From positions 153,956 through 217,955 of the forward strand of contig NZ_JAQZAT010000009.1 of assembly GCF_028736925.1 (NCBI RefSeq): a DNA stretch of 64,000 nucleotides, in the 5' to 3' direction. Below are positions 26,971 to 35,529 of this stretch, in pieces. Numbering within the stretch: the stretch's first letter is position 1; each line of letters starts with the position of its first letter. Source of the stretch: Flavivirga sp. 57AJ16. Its GTDB lineage: Bacteria > Bacteroidota > Bacteroidia > Flavobacteriales > Flavobacteriaceae. The notes beneath the pieces were generated by a model, which had not been told where the DNA came from, did not search any database, and worked only from the letters and a program-made list of their open reading frames with translations. Both the position numbers and the translations under genes were made by a program.

Positions 26971-27267
26971 TTATCGGAATACCAGTTTTTTAATGATTTC
27001 TTTCTTTAATTCTTCGTTAAGCATGTTGATTATTTTTTGTTTGCCATAACTTAATTCTTCTCTAAGAACGCTTGAGGTTAGTTGTACATAAAGCGTGTCT
27101 CGCTCTAGGTTTACCGATGTTGTATAGTTATTCACACCATTACCCATTAGGTTGGCCCATGCCTCAGCTACATGGACTTTATTTAGGCCTTTTTCTAATT
27201 TATTGGTTTCTACAAATTCTTTTAATGCATCTTGGATGCTAATATGTTCGTTGTTACGTTTTGCCAT
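26971..27267 (-). CDS. DUF721 (DciA-like) protein
   Basis: A 98-residue protein of the DUF721 family (AEAWANLMGNGVNNYT, LYVQLTSSVLREELSYGK). The family includes DciA, which loads replicative helicase DnaB in bacteria lacking DnaC, and it is commonly found beside recF; here recF is upstream on the same strand. The frame is open to 27315, but ATG 27267 (MAKRNNEHISIQDAL) fits the family N terminus. The gap to recF is 282 bases, so separate transcription is possible. Confidence 0.85.
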   Translation of the reverse strand: MAKRNNEHISIQDALKEFVETNKLEKGLNKVHVAEAWANLMGNGVNNYTTSVNLERDTLYVQLTSSVLREELSYGKQKIINMLNEELKKEIIKKLVFR

Positions 27268-27549
27268 TAGATTTGTTCTCTTAGTAAATGACTTGAAGCT
27301 AAATACTGAAGTCAAATAATTTTGTGCATGTTTTTCTTGTTGATATCAATCATTGAATACTAATTCAAGATTTTTCGCTTTAAAACTACTAAAATTATAA
27401 TTTTTAAAGTGTTCGACGGATTTAAGAAATTTTAATTTTCCCTTAAAACGACATACAGTTGCATAAGCTGTTTGTATAGAGTAGTGCTTGTCAATACTTG
27501 GCTGTAAGGTAGTGTTTTTCAGGATTCGTTGAAAATATATATTAAAATT

Positions 27550-28629
27550 TTAAAGTCTAAAAATTTCATAAGATTGATGCACTTGCTTTACTGCCGCTTC
27601 TGTGCGTTCTGCATGGGTGTCGCTTATAAATAGCTGCCCAAAATTCTCATCATCTACCAGTTTAATTATTTGGGCGACACGGTGTTCGTCTAATTTATCA
27701 AAAATGTCATCTAGCAATAGAATGGGGTTTACGCCACTTTGTGCCTTTATAAAATCGAATTGTGCCAACTTTAGTGCAATTAAAAATGATTTTTGCTGAC
27801 CTTGACTCCCAAATTTTTTAATAGGATGCTCTTCAATATTAAAATGTAAATCATCTTTATGGATTCCAACGCTCGTGTACTGTAGTGCTTTGTCCTTATT
27901 AATGCTATTTTTTAACAATGTGTTTAAATCAGTTTCAAATAAATCGCTATGATATTTTAGGCCTACCATTTCCCTACCATTACTAATAGCTTCGTATCGT
28001 GACTTAAAAATGGGAATAAACTCCTTTAAAAAGGTATCCCGTTTTTCAAAAATACGAGTGCCAAAATCTGTTAGTTGCTTATTGTAAACTTCTAAAGTGT
28101 CATTGTTAAAGGTGTGGTTTAAAGCAAAATATTTTAGTAAGGCATTCCGTTGGGCCAGGATCTTATTATAATTGATTAAATGGCTTAAATAGGTCTTGTC
28201 GCTTTGTGAAATAACACTATCTATAAACTTTCGTCTGGTATCGCTACCTTCAATAATTAAATCCCTATCGGCTGGCGAGATAATCACTAAAGGCAAAAAA
28301 CCAATGTGTTCACTAAATTTTTCGTAAACTTTAGCGTTGCGCTTAATAACTTTCTTTTTTCCCCGCTTTAGGCTAATGATTATCTTTTCGGTTTTACTGT
28401 CTTTTTCATAATCACCATTAATCACAAAAAAATCTTCATTATGCTTTATATTTTGTGTTGCCACGGGATTAAAATAACTTTTCCCGAAGGATAAATGGTA
28501 AATAGCATCAAGTATATTGGTTTTTCCAATACCATTGCTGCCCACAATGCAGTTTATTTTAGCATTGAAAGTAAATGATTTACTGTCAAAATTTTTATAA
28601 TTAAGTAACGAAAGGGATTTTAAAATCAT
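27550..28629 (-). CDS. recF: DNA replication and repair protein RecF
   Basis: A 359-residue SMC-like ATPase that helps load RecA at gapped DNA. Walker A is GSNGIGKT (30-37), the ABC signature is in [21 protein letters not shown] (split here as [10 protein letters not shown] and [10 protein letters not shown]), and Walker B is [14 protein letters not shown]. Length is normal. The dnaA-dnaN neighbourhood found with recF in many bacteria is absent; it is near DUF721 instead, as usual in Bacteroidota. Confidence 0.95.
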   Translation of the reverse strand: MILKSLSLLNYKNFDSKSFTFNAKINCIVGSNGIGKTNILDAIYHLSFGKSYFNPVATQNIKHNEDFFVINGDYEKDSKTEKIIISLKRGKKKVIKRNAKVYEKFSEHIGFLPLVIISPADRDLIIEGSDTRRKFIDSVISQSDKTYLSHLINYNKILAQRNALLKYFALNHTFNNDTLEVYNKQLTDFGTRIFEKRDTFLKEFIPIFKSRYEAISNGREMVGLKYHSDLFETDLNTLLKNSINKDKALQYTSVGIHKDDLHFNIEEHPIKKFGSQGQQKSFLIALKLAQFDFIKAQSGVNPILLLDDIFDKLDEHRVAQIIKLVDDENFGQLFISDTHAERTEAAVKQVHQSYEIFRL

Positions 28630-28952
28630 ACAAAAGCGACTTATGCCGATTGAATTTTTAAGATATCGTATAAATAAATTGAATTGTTTTTTGATTCATT
28701 GAGTTTAAAAATCTAAGCATAGTTATGGCTGTGGTTTTATTTTTAAATGAAAAGTAAGCGAAAAAGACCTGTGCTCAACGTGATTGGGTAAACTATTTAT
28801 ATGTGACATTTTAATGTTAAATCGGTATTATGGGCTATTTAGTTGCTAAACTCTTTAAAAGAAGTGCAAATTATTGAAAAATATCAAATAAATACCCTTT
28901 TAGTTATGAAGAAAAATTATATTTTTGCGGCGCATTAATATATAGATAGAGC
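28630..28952. other. Divergent gap between recF and the TPR membrane protein gene
   Basis: No gene, repeat or convincing hairpin is seen. Near the right edge TATTTTTG (28920-28927) is a match to the Bacteroidota -7 box, 26 bases upstream of the TPR gene start. Confidence 0.5.
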
Positions 28953-29723
28953 ATGGCGACTTACAATAAAAGAGGATACAAACCAAAAAATAAAGTAGAG
29001 AAAGAACAAAACATTGAAGAGGACTCTACTACTGCGGAAGTTTTTAATACACTTGATGAGACAGCTTCTAAAACAGAAGCATTTGTTGAAAAAAATCAGA
29101 AATACATTTTTGTGATCATTGGACTTGTTGCAGTCATTGTTTTAGGGTCTTTAGCCTATAAGGAATTTATAGCAAAACCTAAGCAAATATCTGCTATGAA
29201 CGATATGTTTCAAGCACAAAAATATTTTGATCAGGCAGTTACAGGTGTTGAAAAAGACTCGTTGTACAATTTGGCCTTAAATGGAGGAGAAGGAAAATTT
29301 GGGATGTTAGATGTCATTGAAGAGTACAGTGGTACACCATCAGCGAACTTAGCTAATTATTACGCTGGAACTGCATATTTAAGATTAAAGGATTATAAAA
29401 AAGCAGTTGAGCATTTAGAGAATTTCAAAAGTGATGACGAAATATTAGCGCCCATAGCAAAAGGAAATATTGGAGATGCTTTTGTACAATTAAATCAGCC
29501 AGATGAAGCTTTAGGGTATTATGAGCAAGCTGCTGAAATGCGCAATAATGAATATACAACACCCATGTATTTATTTAAAGCAGGGACCGTTGCCCTGGAT
29601 TTAGGGAAGGCAGATAAGGCCTTGACCTATTTTAAAAGAATTAAAGAAACATATTCTAATTCGGTAGAGGCGTCTAAAGTAGATGTTTTTATAGGTAAAG
29701 CTCAAGTGTTGGCAAATAAATAA
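28953..29723 (+). CDS. Membrane-anchored TPR protein (YfgM-like)
   Basis: A 256-residue protein with a charged N terminus, one membrane helix at ~48-68 (YIFVIIGLVAVIVLGSLAY) and TPR-like repeats to the C terminus (NYYAGTAYLRLKDYKKAVEH, GNIGDAFVQLNQPDEALGYY, and so on). This layout matches YfgM/ancillary SecYEG-type proteins and similar Bacteroidota TPR proteins. ribH follows after 1 base, so the two are co-transcribed; no functional link to riboflavin synthesis is evident. Confidence 0.85.
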   Translation: MATYNKRGYKPKNKVEKEQNIEEDSTTAEVFNTLDETASKTEAFVEKNQKYIFVIIGLVAVIVLGSLAYKEFIAKPKQISAMNDMFQAQKYFDQAVTGVEKDSLYNLALNGGEGKFGMLDVIEEYSGTPSANLANYYAGTAYLRLKDYKKAVEHLENFKSDDEILAPIAKGNIGDAFVQLNQPDEALGYYEQAAEMRNNEYTTPMYLFKAGTVALDLGKADKALTYFKRIKETYSNSVEASKVDVFIGKAQVLANK

Positions 29724-29724
29724 T

Positions 29725-30210
29725 ATGGCTACGGTAAATAAAAATTTATCCGATTACGATAAAACAACAATCCCAAACGCGAATAAATTTCGGTTTGGGA
29801 TTGTTGTTTCTGAGTGGAACGATACAGTCACTGAAGGGCTTTATGAAGGCGCCTATAATACTTTAATAGAAAACGGCGTATTGCCAAATAACATTATTAG
29901 ATGGGATGTGCCAGGTAGTTATGAACTTATCTATGGCAGTAAAAAAATGCAAGAGCAAATGGTAAATGCTGTGATTGCCATTGGTAGTGTTATTCAAGGT
30001 GAAACAAAGCATTTCGATTTTGTTTGTGAAGCGGTATCTCAAGGCATAAAAGATTTAAATGTGAGAGGAGAAATACCTGTTATATTTTGTGTACTTACAG
30101 ATAATAATATGCAACAAGCTATAGAGCGCTCTGGTGGTAAGCATGGCAATAAAGGTACTGAAGCCGCTATTGCTGCTATTAAAATGGCCGAGTTGCGGAG
30201 GAATAGTTAG
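29725..30210 (+). CDS. ribH: 6,7-dimethyl-8-ribityllumazine synthase
   Basis: Lumazine synthase, the penultimate step of riboflavin synthesis, 161 residues. Family segments: GIVVSEWNDTVTEGLYEGA, VPGSYELIYGSKKM, IGSVIQGETKHFDFV with the catalytic histidine in TKHFDF, PVIFCVLTDNNMQQAIERSG and the basic GGKHGNKGTEAA. It is the second gene after the TPR membrane protein. The riboflavin synthase gene is not adjacent. Immediately after the stop comes a CAGT cluster and the 78-bp tandem array. Confidence 0.95.
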   Translation: MATVNKNLSDYDKTTIPNANKFRFGIVVSEWNDTVTEGLYEGAYNTLIENGVLPNNIIRWDVPGSYELIYGSKKMQEQMVNAVIAIGSVIQGETKHFDFVCEAVSQGIKDLNVRGEIPVIFCVLTDNNMQQAIERSGGKHGNKGTEAAIAAIKMAELRRNS

Positions 30211-30211
30211 G

Positions 30212-30261
30212 TTAGTGGGCAGTCTCAGTAAGCAGTATTCAGTATTCAGTGGGCAGTGTTC
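30212..30261. repeat. CAGT-rich cluster after ribH
   Basis: About 50 bp composed of GGGCAGT, CTCAGT, AGCAGT, ATTCAGT words, the same word family seen after valS and after the nuclease gene at 36.5 kb. It leads directly into the 78-bp array. Confidence 0.7.
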
Positions 30262-30885
30262 GGTAATTAATTCTTGGTATAGAGCGAATTCAAAAATCGT
30301 TAATCGTCAATCGTTATTCTAAAATCGATTTGTTTTTTCGGTAATTAATTCTTGGTATAGAGCGAATTCAAAAATCGTTAATCGTCAATCGTTATTCTAA
30401 AATCGATTTGTTTTTTCGGTAATTAATTCTCGGTATAGAGCGAATTCAAAAATCGTTAATCGTCAATCGTTATTCTAAAATCGATTTGTTTTTTCGGTAA
30501 TTAATTCTCGGTATAGAGCGAATTCAAAAATCGTTAATCGTCAATCGTTATTCTAAAATCGATTTGTTTTTTCGGTAATTAATTCTCGGTATAGAGCGAA
30601 TTCAAAAATCGTTAATCGTCAATCGTTATTCTAAAATCGATTTGTTTTTTCGGTAATTAATTCTCGGTATAGAGCGAATTCAAAAATCGTTAATCGTCAA
30701 TCGTTATTCTAAAATCGATTTGTTTTTTCGGTAATTAATTCTCGGTATAGAGCGAATTCAAAAATCGTTAATCGTCAATCGTTATTCTAAAATCGATTTG
30801 TTTTTTCGGTAATTAATTCTTGGTATAGAGCGAATTCAAAAATCGTTAATCGTCAATCGTTATTCTAAAATCGATTTGTTTTTGT
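30262..30885. repeat. Eight-copy 78-bp tandem repeat array
   Basis: Eight head-to-tail units of exactly 78 bp start at 30262, 30340, 30418, 30496, 30574, 30652, 30730 and 30808. Each begins ggtaattaattct, contains one EcoRI site (gaattc) and atcgatt near the end, and closes with tttttttc-like T tract. Units are identical except for one position (ttcTtgg in copies 1, 2 and 8; ttcTcgg in copies 3-7) and the final bases of copy 8. All six frames contain stops. There are no spacers, so it is not a CRISPR array. Confidence 0.95.
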
Positions 30886-30999
30886 TAACAATTTTTGGCA
30901 TTTCAAGCTCTGTTTTCTCCCTATTTTTAAGTATTTTTGAAGAACTTGTCTTAGACTGCAAAGTTTAAGATTAGTTCATTATTAAGAGCATTATAGAGT
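30886..30999. other. Short leader between the 78-bp array and the small membrane protein genes
   Basis: Unique AT-rich sequence. No gene or clear promoter is seen; it must contain or follow the promoter for the 31.0-35.1 kb gene run. Confidence 0.4.
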
Positions 31000-31233
31000 T
31001 TGTTTAAACAGCGTAAAAATAGAACCTTTCAGTACCAACCTAGATTTTCTAAGGAAAATCGTACGGATTTGGATTCGGATAATACATCTGAGACTAGGGA
31101 TTTTGTTTCCAAATGGCGGCGACAAAGCGAGAATAAGATAAAAGTCAAAGGTGCCTTACCTGTAAAAACTTTAATTTTAGCTTTGGTATTATTATTGCTT
31201 TGTATGTATGTATTAGAAAAGAAATACATGTAA
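31000..31233 (+). CDS. Small membrane protein, paralogue of the next gene (TTG start)
   Basis: A 77-residue protein if the TTG at 31000 is used; there is no in-frame ATG that would keep the conserved N terminus. FKQRKNRTFQYQPRFS at the N terminus matches KLRKNKKFSYTPRYFD of the next protein, and both end in a single C-terminal helix (here VKTLILALVLLLLCMYVL). The pair precedes mutL with 18- and 3-base gaps. The function is unknown. Confidence 0.6.
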   Translation: MFKQRKNRTFQYQPRFSKENRTDLDSDNTSETRDFVSKWRRQSENKIKVKGALPVKTLILALVLLLLCMYVLEKKYM

Positions 31234-31251
31234 CCTAAAAGCTTAGAAATT

Positions 31252-31539
31252 ATGGGAATTTTAAAATTACGGAAAAACAAAAAGTTCAGTTACACACCAC
31301 GTTATTTTGATGATAAAGGAGCTGGAAACCCTTTTGAAATCAAGCATAAGTTTGACGAACATAGAGTGACGGTTGGCAATGATAAAGGATTAAAAGCAAA
31401 ATTTAATAATGCTATAGATGATTTTAAAAACAATCCAGACAAAGAGGTTAACAAGCGTGTTTTAATAATTGTAGCCTTTCTTGTTTTAATATTTCTTTTT
31501 ATTATCGATTTCGATTTATCTATATTCTTTTCTAAGTAA
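31252..31539 (+). CDS. Small C-terminally anchored membrane protein before mutL
   Basis: A 95-residue protein: basic N terminus (KLRKNKKFSYTPRYFDDKG), a charged middle, and a C-terminal helix (~69-90, VLIIVAFLVLIFLFIIDF). Similar proteins in Flavobacteriaceae are sometimes labelled riboflavin synthase subunit beta, which appears to be a carried-over name from neighbouring ribH and is not supported by this sequence. mutL starts 3 bases after its stop, so the two are co-transcribed. Confidence 0.75.
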   Translation: MGILKLRKNKKFSYTPRYFDDKGAGNPFEIKHKFDEHRVTVGNDKGLKAKFNNAIDDFKNNPDKEVNKRVLIIVAFLVLIFLFIIDFDLSIFFSK

Positions 31540-31542
31540 TAC

Positions 31543-33387
31543 ATGGCAGACATTATCCAGCTTTTACCCGATCATGTAGCTAATCAAATAGCCGCAGGAG
31601 AAGTTGTACAGCGCCCGGCATCCGTTGTAAAAGAACTGCTTGAAAATGCGATTGACGCAGGCGCTTCAACTATTAAACTTATTATAAAAGATGCAGGAAA
31701 AACATTAGTACAAGTTATTGATGATGGAAAGGGGATGAGTGCTACCGATGCCCGTCTAAGCTTTGAGCGTCATGCCACTTCTAAAATTCGTACTGCCGAT
31801 GATTTATTTCAATTGCATACAAAAGGATTCCGAGGAGAAGCTTTAGCAAGTATAGCTGCCATTGCCCACGTAGAATTAAAGACAAAGCAAGAACAAGATG
31901 ACGTTGGGACTGCTATCGTTATTGAAGGTAGTAATGTTGTATCCCAAGAAGTGGTGGTGACACCAAAAGGGACATCCATTTCTGTAAAGAACCTTTTTTT
32001 TAATATTCCTGCGCGACGCAATTTTTTAAAGTCAAATACGGTTGAATTGCGTCATGTTATTGATGAGTTTCATCGTGTGTCATTAGCGCACCCTAATATT
32101 AGTTTTGCTTTGTATAACAATGGAAGCGAATCTTTTAATTTACCAATTAGTAACTATAGACAGCGTATCGTAAACATTTTTGGGAATAAAACCAATGAAA
32201 AACTGGTGCCAGTTGAAGAAAATACAGAGGTTCTAGAAATTTCGGGATTTGTTGGTAAGCCAGAATTCGCTAAGAAAACAAGAGGGGAGCAGTATTTTTT
32301 TGTAAACAATCGCTTTATTAAAAGTGCTTATTTAAATCATGCGATAGCCTCTGCTTTTGATGGTTTATTAAAAAGTGGTACACATCCAAGCTATTTTTTA
32401 AATTTAGAGGTAGATCCGCAAACGATCGATATTAATATACATCCCACAAAAACGGAAATTAAGTTTGATGACGAGCATACGCTGTATGCCTTGCTGCGTT
32501 CGGCAGTGAAACATAGTTTGGGACAATTTAATATTGCCCCTGTTTTAGATTTTGAAAGAGATCCAAGTCTTGATACGCCATATAGCTATAAAAACAATGA
32601 GACAAGCGTTCCCAAAGTAGAAGTGGATAGAAGTTTTAATCCATTTCAAGAGGAAACAAAAGCCAAGGGAACATCTTATAAAAAAGAACCTGCTGCAAAT
32701 TGGGAAAGTTTATATGTTGGATTAGAATCTAAAGGTACAAAAACACACCATGATTTTAGTGAAGTACATTTTGAAAGTGAAGAATCTACAGCTTCTATTT
32801 TTGATGATGAAAAACAAATAGAAAATGTAAATACAACGTATCAGCTTCATAATAAATATATTGTAAGTACTATTAAATCGGGGATGTTGGTTATAGATCA
32901 ACATCGTGCCCACCAACGTATTGTATACGAAGAGCTTCTTAAAAATATGACCATTAAAGGAGCGATAAGCCAGCAATTGTTATTTCCGCTGCAGTTACAT
33001 TTTTCAACACAGGAAATTACTATTGTAAAGCAATTAAAAGACGATTTAGAGAATACAGGATTTGTTTTTTCAAACTTTAATGATGAGTCTCTTGAAATTA
33101 CCGGTGTTCCGGTATCGGTTCCAGAAAGTGAAGTGTCCATTATTTTGGAACAATTAATTAGTGATGTAGAAAATGAGGTGCCAGATAGTAATTTTAGTGC
33201 TATCGATTTATTGGCAAAGTCAATGGCAAAAAGTTTAGCTATAAAAACAGGGCAGTCATTACAGAAAGATGAACAAGAACATTTGGTAAATAAGCTGTTT
33301 GCTTGTAAAGAACCAAATATTACACCTGCTAACAGATCAACGTTTATTACGCTAAGTGTTGATGAGTTGGATAAAAAATTTATATAG
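31543..33387 (+). CDS. mutL: DNA mismatch repair protein MutL
   Basis: A 614-residue MutL. The N-terminal GHKL ATPase is complete: ELLENAIDAGA, IDDGKGM, and TKGFRGEALASIAA, followed by NIPARRNFLKS and the NIHPTKTEIKF segment. The C-terminal dimer/endonuclease domain starts near 430. Its nicking motif, usually DQHA(X)2E(X)4E, reads DQHRAHQRIVYE (D452-E463), with Arg for Ala and Gln for the first Glu; the later CPHGRP-type motif reads CKEPNITPANRST (from C588). Endonuclease activity is therefore questionable. It starts 3 bases after the small membrane protein gene. Confidence 0.93.
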   Translation: MADIIQLLPDHVANQIAAGEVVQRPASVVKELLENAIDAGASTIKLIIKDAGKTLVQVIDDGKGMSATDARLSFERHATSKIRTADDLFQLHTKGFRGEALASIAAIAHVELKTKQEQDDVGTAIVIEGSNVVSQEVVVTPKGTSISVKNLFFNIPARRNFLKSNTVELRHVIDEFHRVSLAHPNISFALYNNGSESFNLPISNYRQRIVNIFGNKTNEKLVPVEENTEVLEISGFVGKPEFAKKTRGEQYFFVNNRFIKSAYLNHAIASAFDGLLKSGTHPSYFLNLEVDPQTIDINIHPTKTEIKFDDEHTLYALLRSAVKHSLGQFNIAPVLDFERDPSLDTPYSYKNNETSVPKVEVDRSFNPFQEETKAKGTSYKKEPAANWESLYVGLESKGTKTHHDFSEVHFESEESTASIFDDEKQIENVNTTYQLHNKYIVSTIKSGMLVIDQHRAHQRIVYEELLKNMTIKGAISQQLLFPLQLHFSTQEITIVKQLKDDLENTGFVFSNFNDESLEITGVPVSVPESEVSIILEQLISDVENEVPDSNFSAIDLLAKSMAKSLAIKTGQSLQKDEQEHLVNKLFACKEPNITPANRSTFITLSVDELDKKFI

Positions 33388-33390
33388 ATT

Positions 33391-34230
33391 ATGATGATGA
33401 GGATTTCAGAAACCGTTAAACATTTATTGATCATTAATGTGATTATGTTTATTGGTACTTTAGTAGTTGGTCAAGATTTATTTTTTGATTGGTTTGCGAT
33501 GCATTTCCCGAAAAGTGATGCTTTTCAATTATGGCAAATCATCACGCACATGTTTATGCATGGCGGAATAACACATATTTTATTTAATATGTTTGCGCTT
33601 TGGATGTTTGGTACGCCCGTAGAGCAGGCTTTAGGTTCTAAGCGGTTTTTGTTTATCTATATTTCCGCTGGACTGGGAGCTGTTGCATTGCAAGTAGCGT
33701 ATTATTATTTTGATTTTTATCCTTTATTGAGTAATATCTCCGATTTGGGATTTTCATCGGATATTATTAAGAGTATAGTTAATTTAGATATTGTTGATTA
33801 CAATATTAGTGGTAAAGGTTATTTTAGTCAGGAAATATTTGAGAATAAATTGCTTTCACTTTTTACTGATAATAACTTAGATAAAAGCTTATTGAACCAA
33901 AACTCTTTTAATAGCTTGTATGAAATGAATGTTATTACTCATAACAGTACCATGGTAGGGGCATCGGGCTGTATTATGGGTATTCTAGCGGCATTCGGTA
34001 TGATGAACCCTAACGCGGAACTTATGCTGATTTTTTTACCAATTCCTATTAAGGCTAAATATTTTATTCCGGGGATCATTATTTTGGATTTAATTTCTGG
34101 TTTAACGGGGCAATCCTTTTTTAGTCCGAGCAATACAGCTTATATGGCGCATGTTGGAGGCGCTTTAATTGGTTTTTTAATTATGTGGTATTGGAAAAAA
34201 ACACAGTTTAATAGAAACCGTTGGGATTAA
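33391..34230 (+). CDS. Rhomboid family intramembrane serine protease (1)
   Basis: A 279-residue polytopic protein. HMFMHGGITHILFNMFALWMFG is the L1/TM2 region (split: HMFMHGGITH then ILFNMFALWMFG), the catalytic serine is in MVGASGCIMG and the catalytic histidine in MAHVGGALIGF, so the dyad is intact. There is an unusually long hydrophilic insert (~110-185) between TM3 and TM4. Three consecutive ATG codons open the gene; the first is used. The stop overlaps the start of the second rhomboid by 1 base (TAATG). Confidence 0.92.
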   Translation: MMMRISETVKHLLIINVIMFIGTLVVGQDLFFDWFAMHFPKSDAFQLWQIITHMFMHGGITHILFNMFALWMFGTPVEQALGSKRFLFIYISAGLGAVALQVAYYYFDFYPLLSNISDLGFSSDIIKSIVNLDIVDYNISGKGYFSQEIFENKLLSLFTDNNLDKSLLNQNSFNSLYEMNVITHNSTMVGASGCIMGILAAFGMMNPNAELMLIFLPIPIKAKYFIPGIIILDLISGLTGQSFFSPSNTAYMAHVGGALIGFLIMWYWKKTQFNRNRWD

Positions 34231-35099
34231 TGACTTCGCTCTCTCAAGACATAAAAGATAAATTGTCCAGACTTAATGTCCTGGAAAAAATAATAGCCAT
34301 TAATGCTGTTGTTTTTGTGCTGGGATTACTTTTAAAATCTAATTTGGGTTGGTTTGAACTACCAAGTGATTTTTCTGATTTTATAGTAAAGCCATGGACT
34401 ATTATGACCTATGCTTTCTTACATTACGATTTTTGGCATCTTTTTTTTAATATGTTATGGCTGTATTTTATTGGGCGTATGTTTTTAAACTTATTTAGTC
34501 CCAAAATGGCCCTGAATATTTATTTTTTAGGTGCTATGGCAGGGGGGCTATTATACATGTTATGTTACACCATGTTTCCTAATGTGTTTCAAGCAAACTC
34601 ACGATTATTAGGAGCTTCGGCTGCAGTAAGGGCTTTATTGATTTTTCTTTGTGCTTATATGCCAAACCAGGAGTTGCGCTTTTTTACATTTAATTTAAAA
34701 CTGTGGTATGTAGGTGTTGCTATTGTAATCATTGATATTATTGGCGTGTTTTCTGGAATTAATAATCCAACAGGTGGTAATTCTGGCGGTTATTTAGCAC
34801 ATCTTGGAGGGGGGATATTAGGCTATTTTTATGCAAAGCAATTATTGAAAGGACAGGATATAGGCAGAGGCTTTGAAAGTATTATGGATGCTACTTTTAA
34901 TATGTTCAAAGCAAAAAAAGGACCATTAAAAACAGTCCATAAGAACAAATCGAAAGTTGGAGGATACACTAAATCAGATTTTAAAGAGTTTAATAATCAG
35001 AAGAAAATAGACGTTATTCTGGATAAGATTAGTAAAAGTGGTTATGATAGTCTAACAGCTGAGGAAAAAGAATTTTTATTTAGGGCAGGAAAAAAATAG
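34230..35099 (+). CDS. Rhomboid family intramembrane serine protease (2)
   Basis: A 289-residue rhomboid. The serine motif reads LLGASAAVRA (GASA where GASG is usual) and the histidine is in YLAHLGGGILGYF. Helices occupy ~15-205, followed by a ~75-residue cytosolic tail with a basic stretch and a C-terminal helical piece (KIDVILDKISKSGYDSL). The ATG at 34230 overlaps the stop of the first rhomboid; a TTG at 34221 is in frame but unnecessary. Two adjacent rhomboids after mutL is a recurrent flavobacterial arrangement; substrates are unknown. Confidence 0.9.
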   Translation: MTSLSQDIKDKLSRLNVLEKIIAINAVVFVLGLLLKSNLGWFELPSDFSDFIVKPWTIMTYAFLHYDFWHLFFNMLWLYFIGRMFLNLFSPKMALNIYFLGAMAGGLLYMLCYTMFPNVFQANSRLLGASAAVRALLIFLCAYMPNQELRFFTFNLKLWYVGVAIVIIDIIGVFSGINNPTGGNSGGYLAHLGGGILGYFYAKQLLKGQDIGRGFESIMDATFNMFKAKKGPLKTVHKNKSKVGGYTKSDFKEFNNQKKIDVILDKISKSGYDSLTAEEKEFLFRAGKK

Positions 35100-35529
35100 T
35101 TTTATTAGTCCAAGCTTATTGCGTGGCAGGAAAACCCTGTTTTGAATGTATTGCTTCGCAACTTTTCAAAACAGATAGATGAACCACGCCTTTGTTGTGG
35201 CAGGATAATCCCACTGAAAAAGTGAAATCTTAGGTTTAATATCTCTTATAAAAAGGGGGAGGGCGGTTAATAATGAACAATCATGTATTTGAGAGAAGAT
35301 ATTTATTAATAGAAAAATTCTTACAAATAAAGAGTTGTAGTTTATCTTCTCAATTATTATTAAAATCCTAGGTTTAGGGGTTTTAAATATTTGGGGGTAT
35401 TCACCAGCTTAATTCAGGATAAAATTAGTTTATTGGATATGCTATTCACTTTCTATTGGAGGCTGTAACATGCTTACATGAAATTAATAGAATATTTGAA
35501 ATGGAATTAAATGCCCTTCAAGCAATACT
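35100..35529. other. 430-bp gap with a stepped hairpin
   Basis: No gene is supported. 35121-35189 forms a stepped hairpin: outer arms gcgtgg/ccacgc, middle arms ctgttttgaa/ttcaaaacag (35137-35146 and 35165-35174), tip ttgcttcgcaa. The word gtggcagga recurs just after it. The rest (35200-35529) is AT-rich with no recognisable element. Confidence 0.6.

Noticed and set aside
30134..30322. Short plus-strand frame at the end of ribH
   Set aside because: It lies mostly inside ribH in another frame and then in CAGT/78-bp repeat sequence.
30262..30885. CRISPR array
   Set aside because: The 78-bp units are contiguous and identical with no unique spacers, and no cas genes are nearby.
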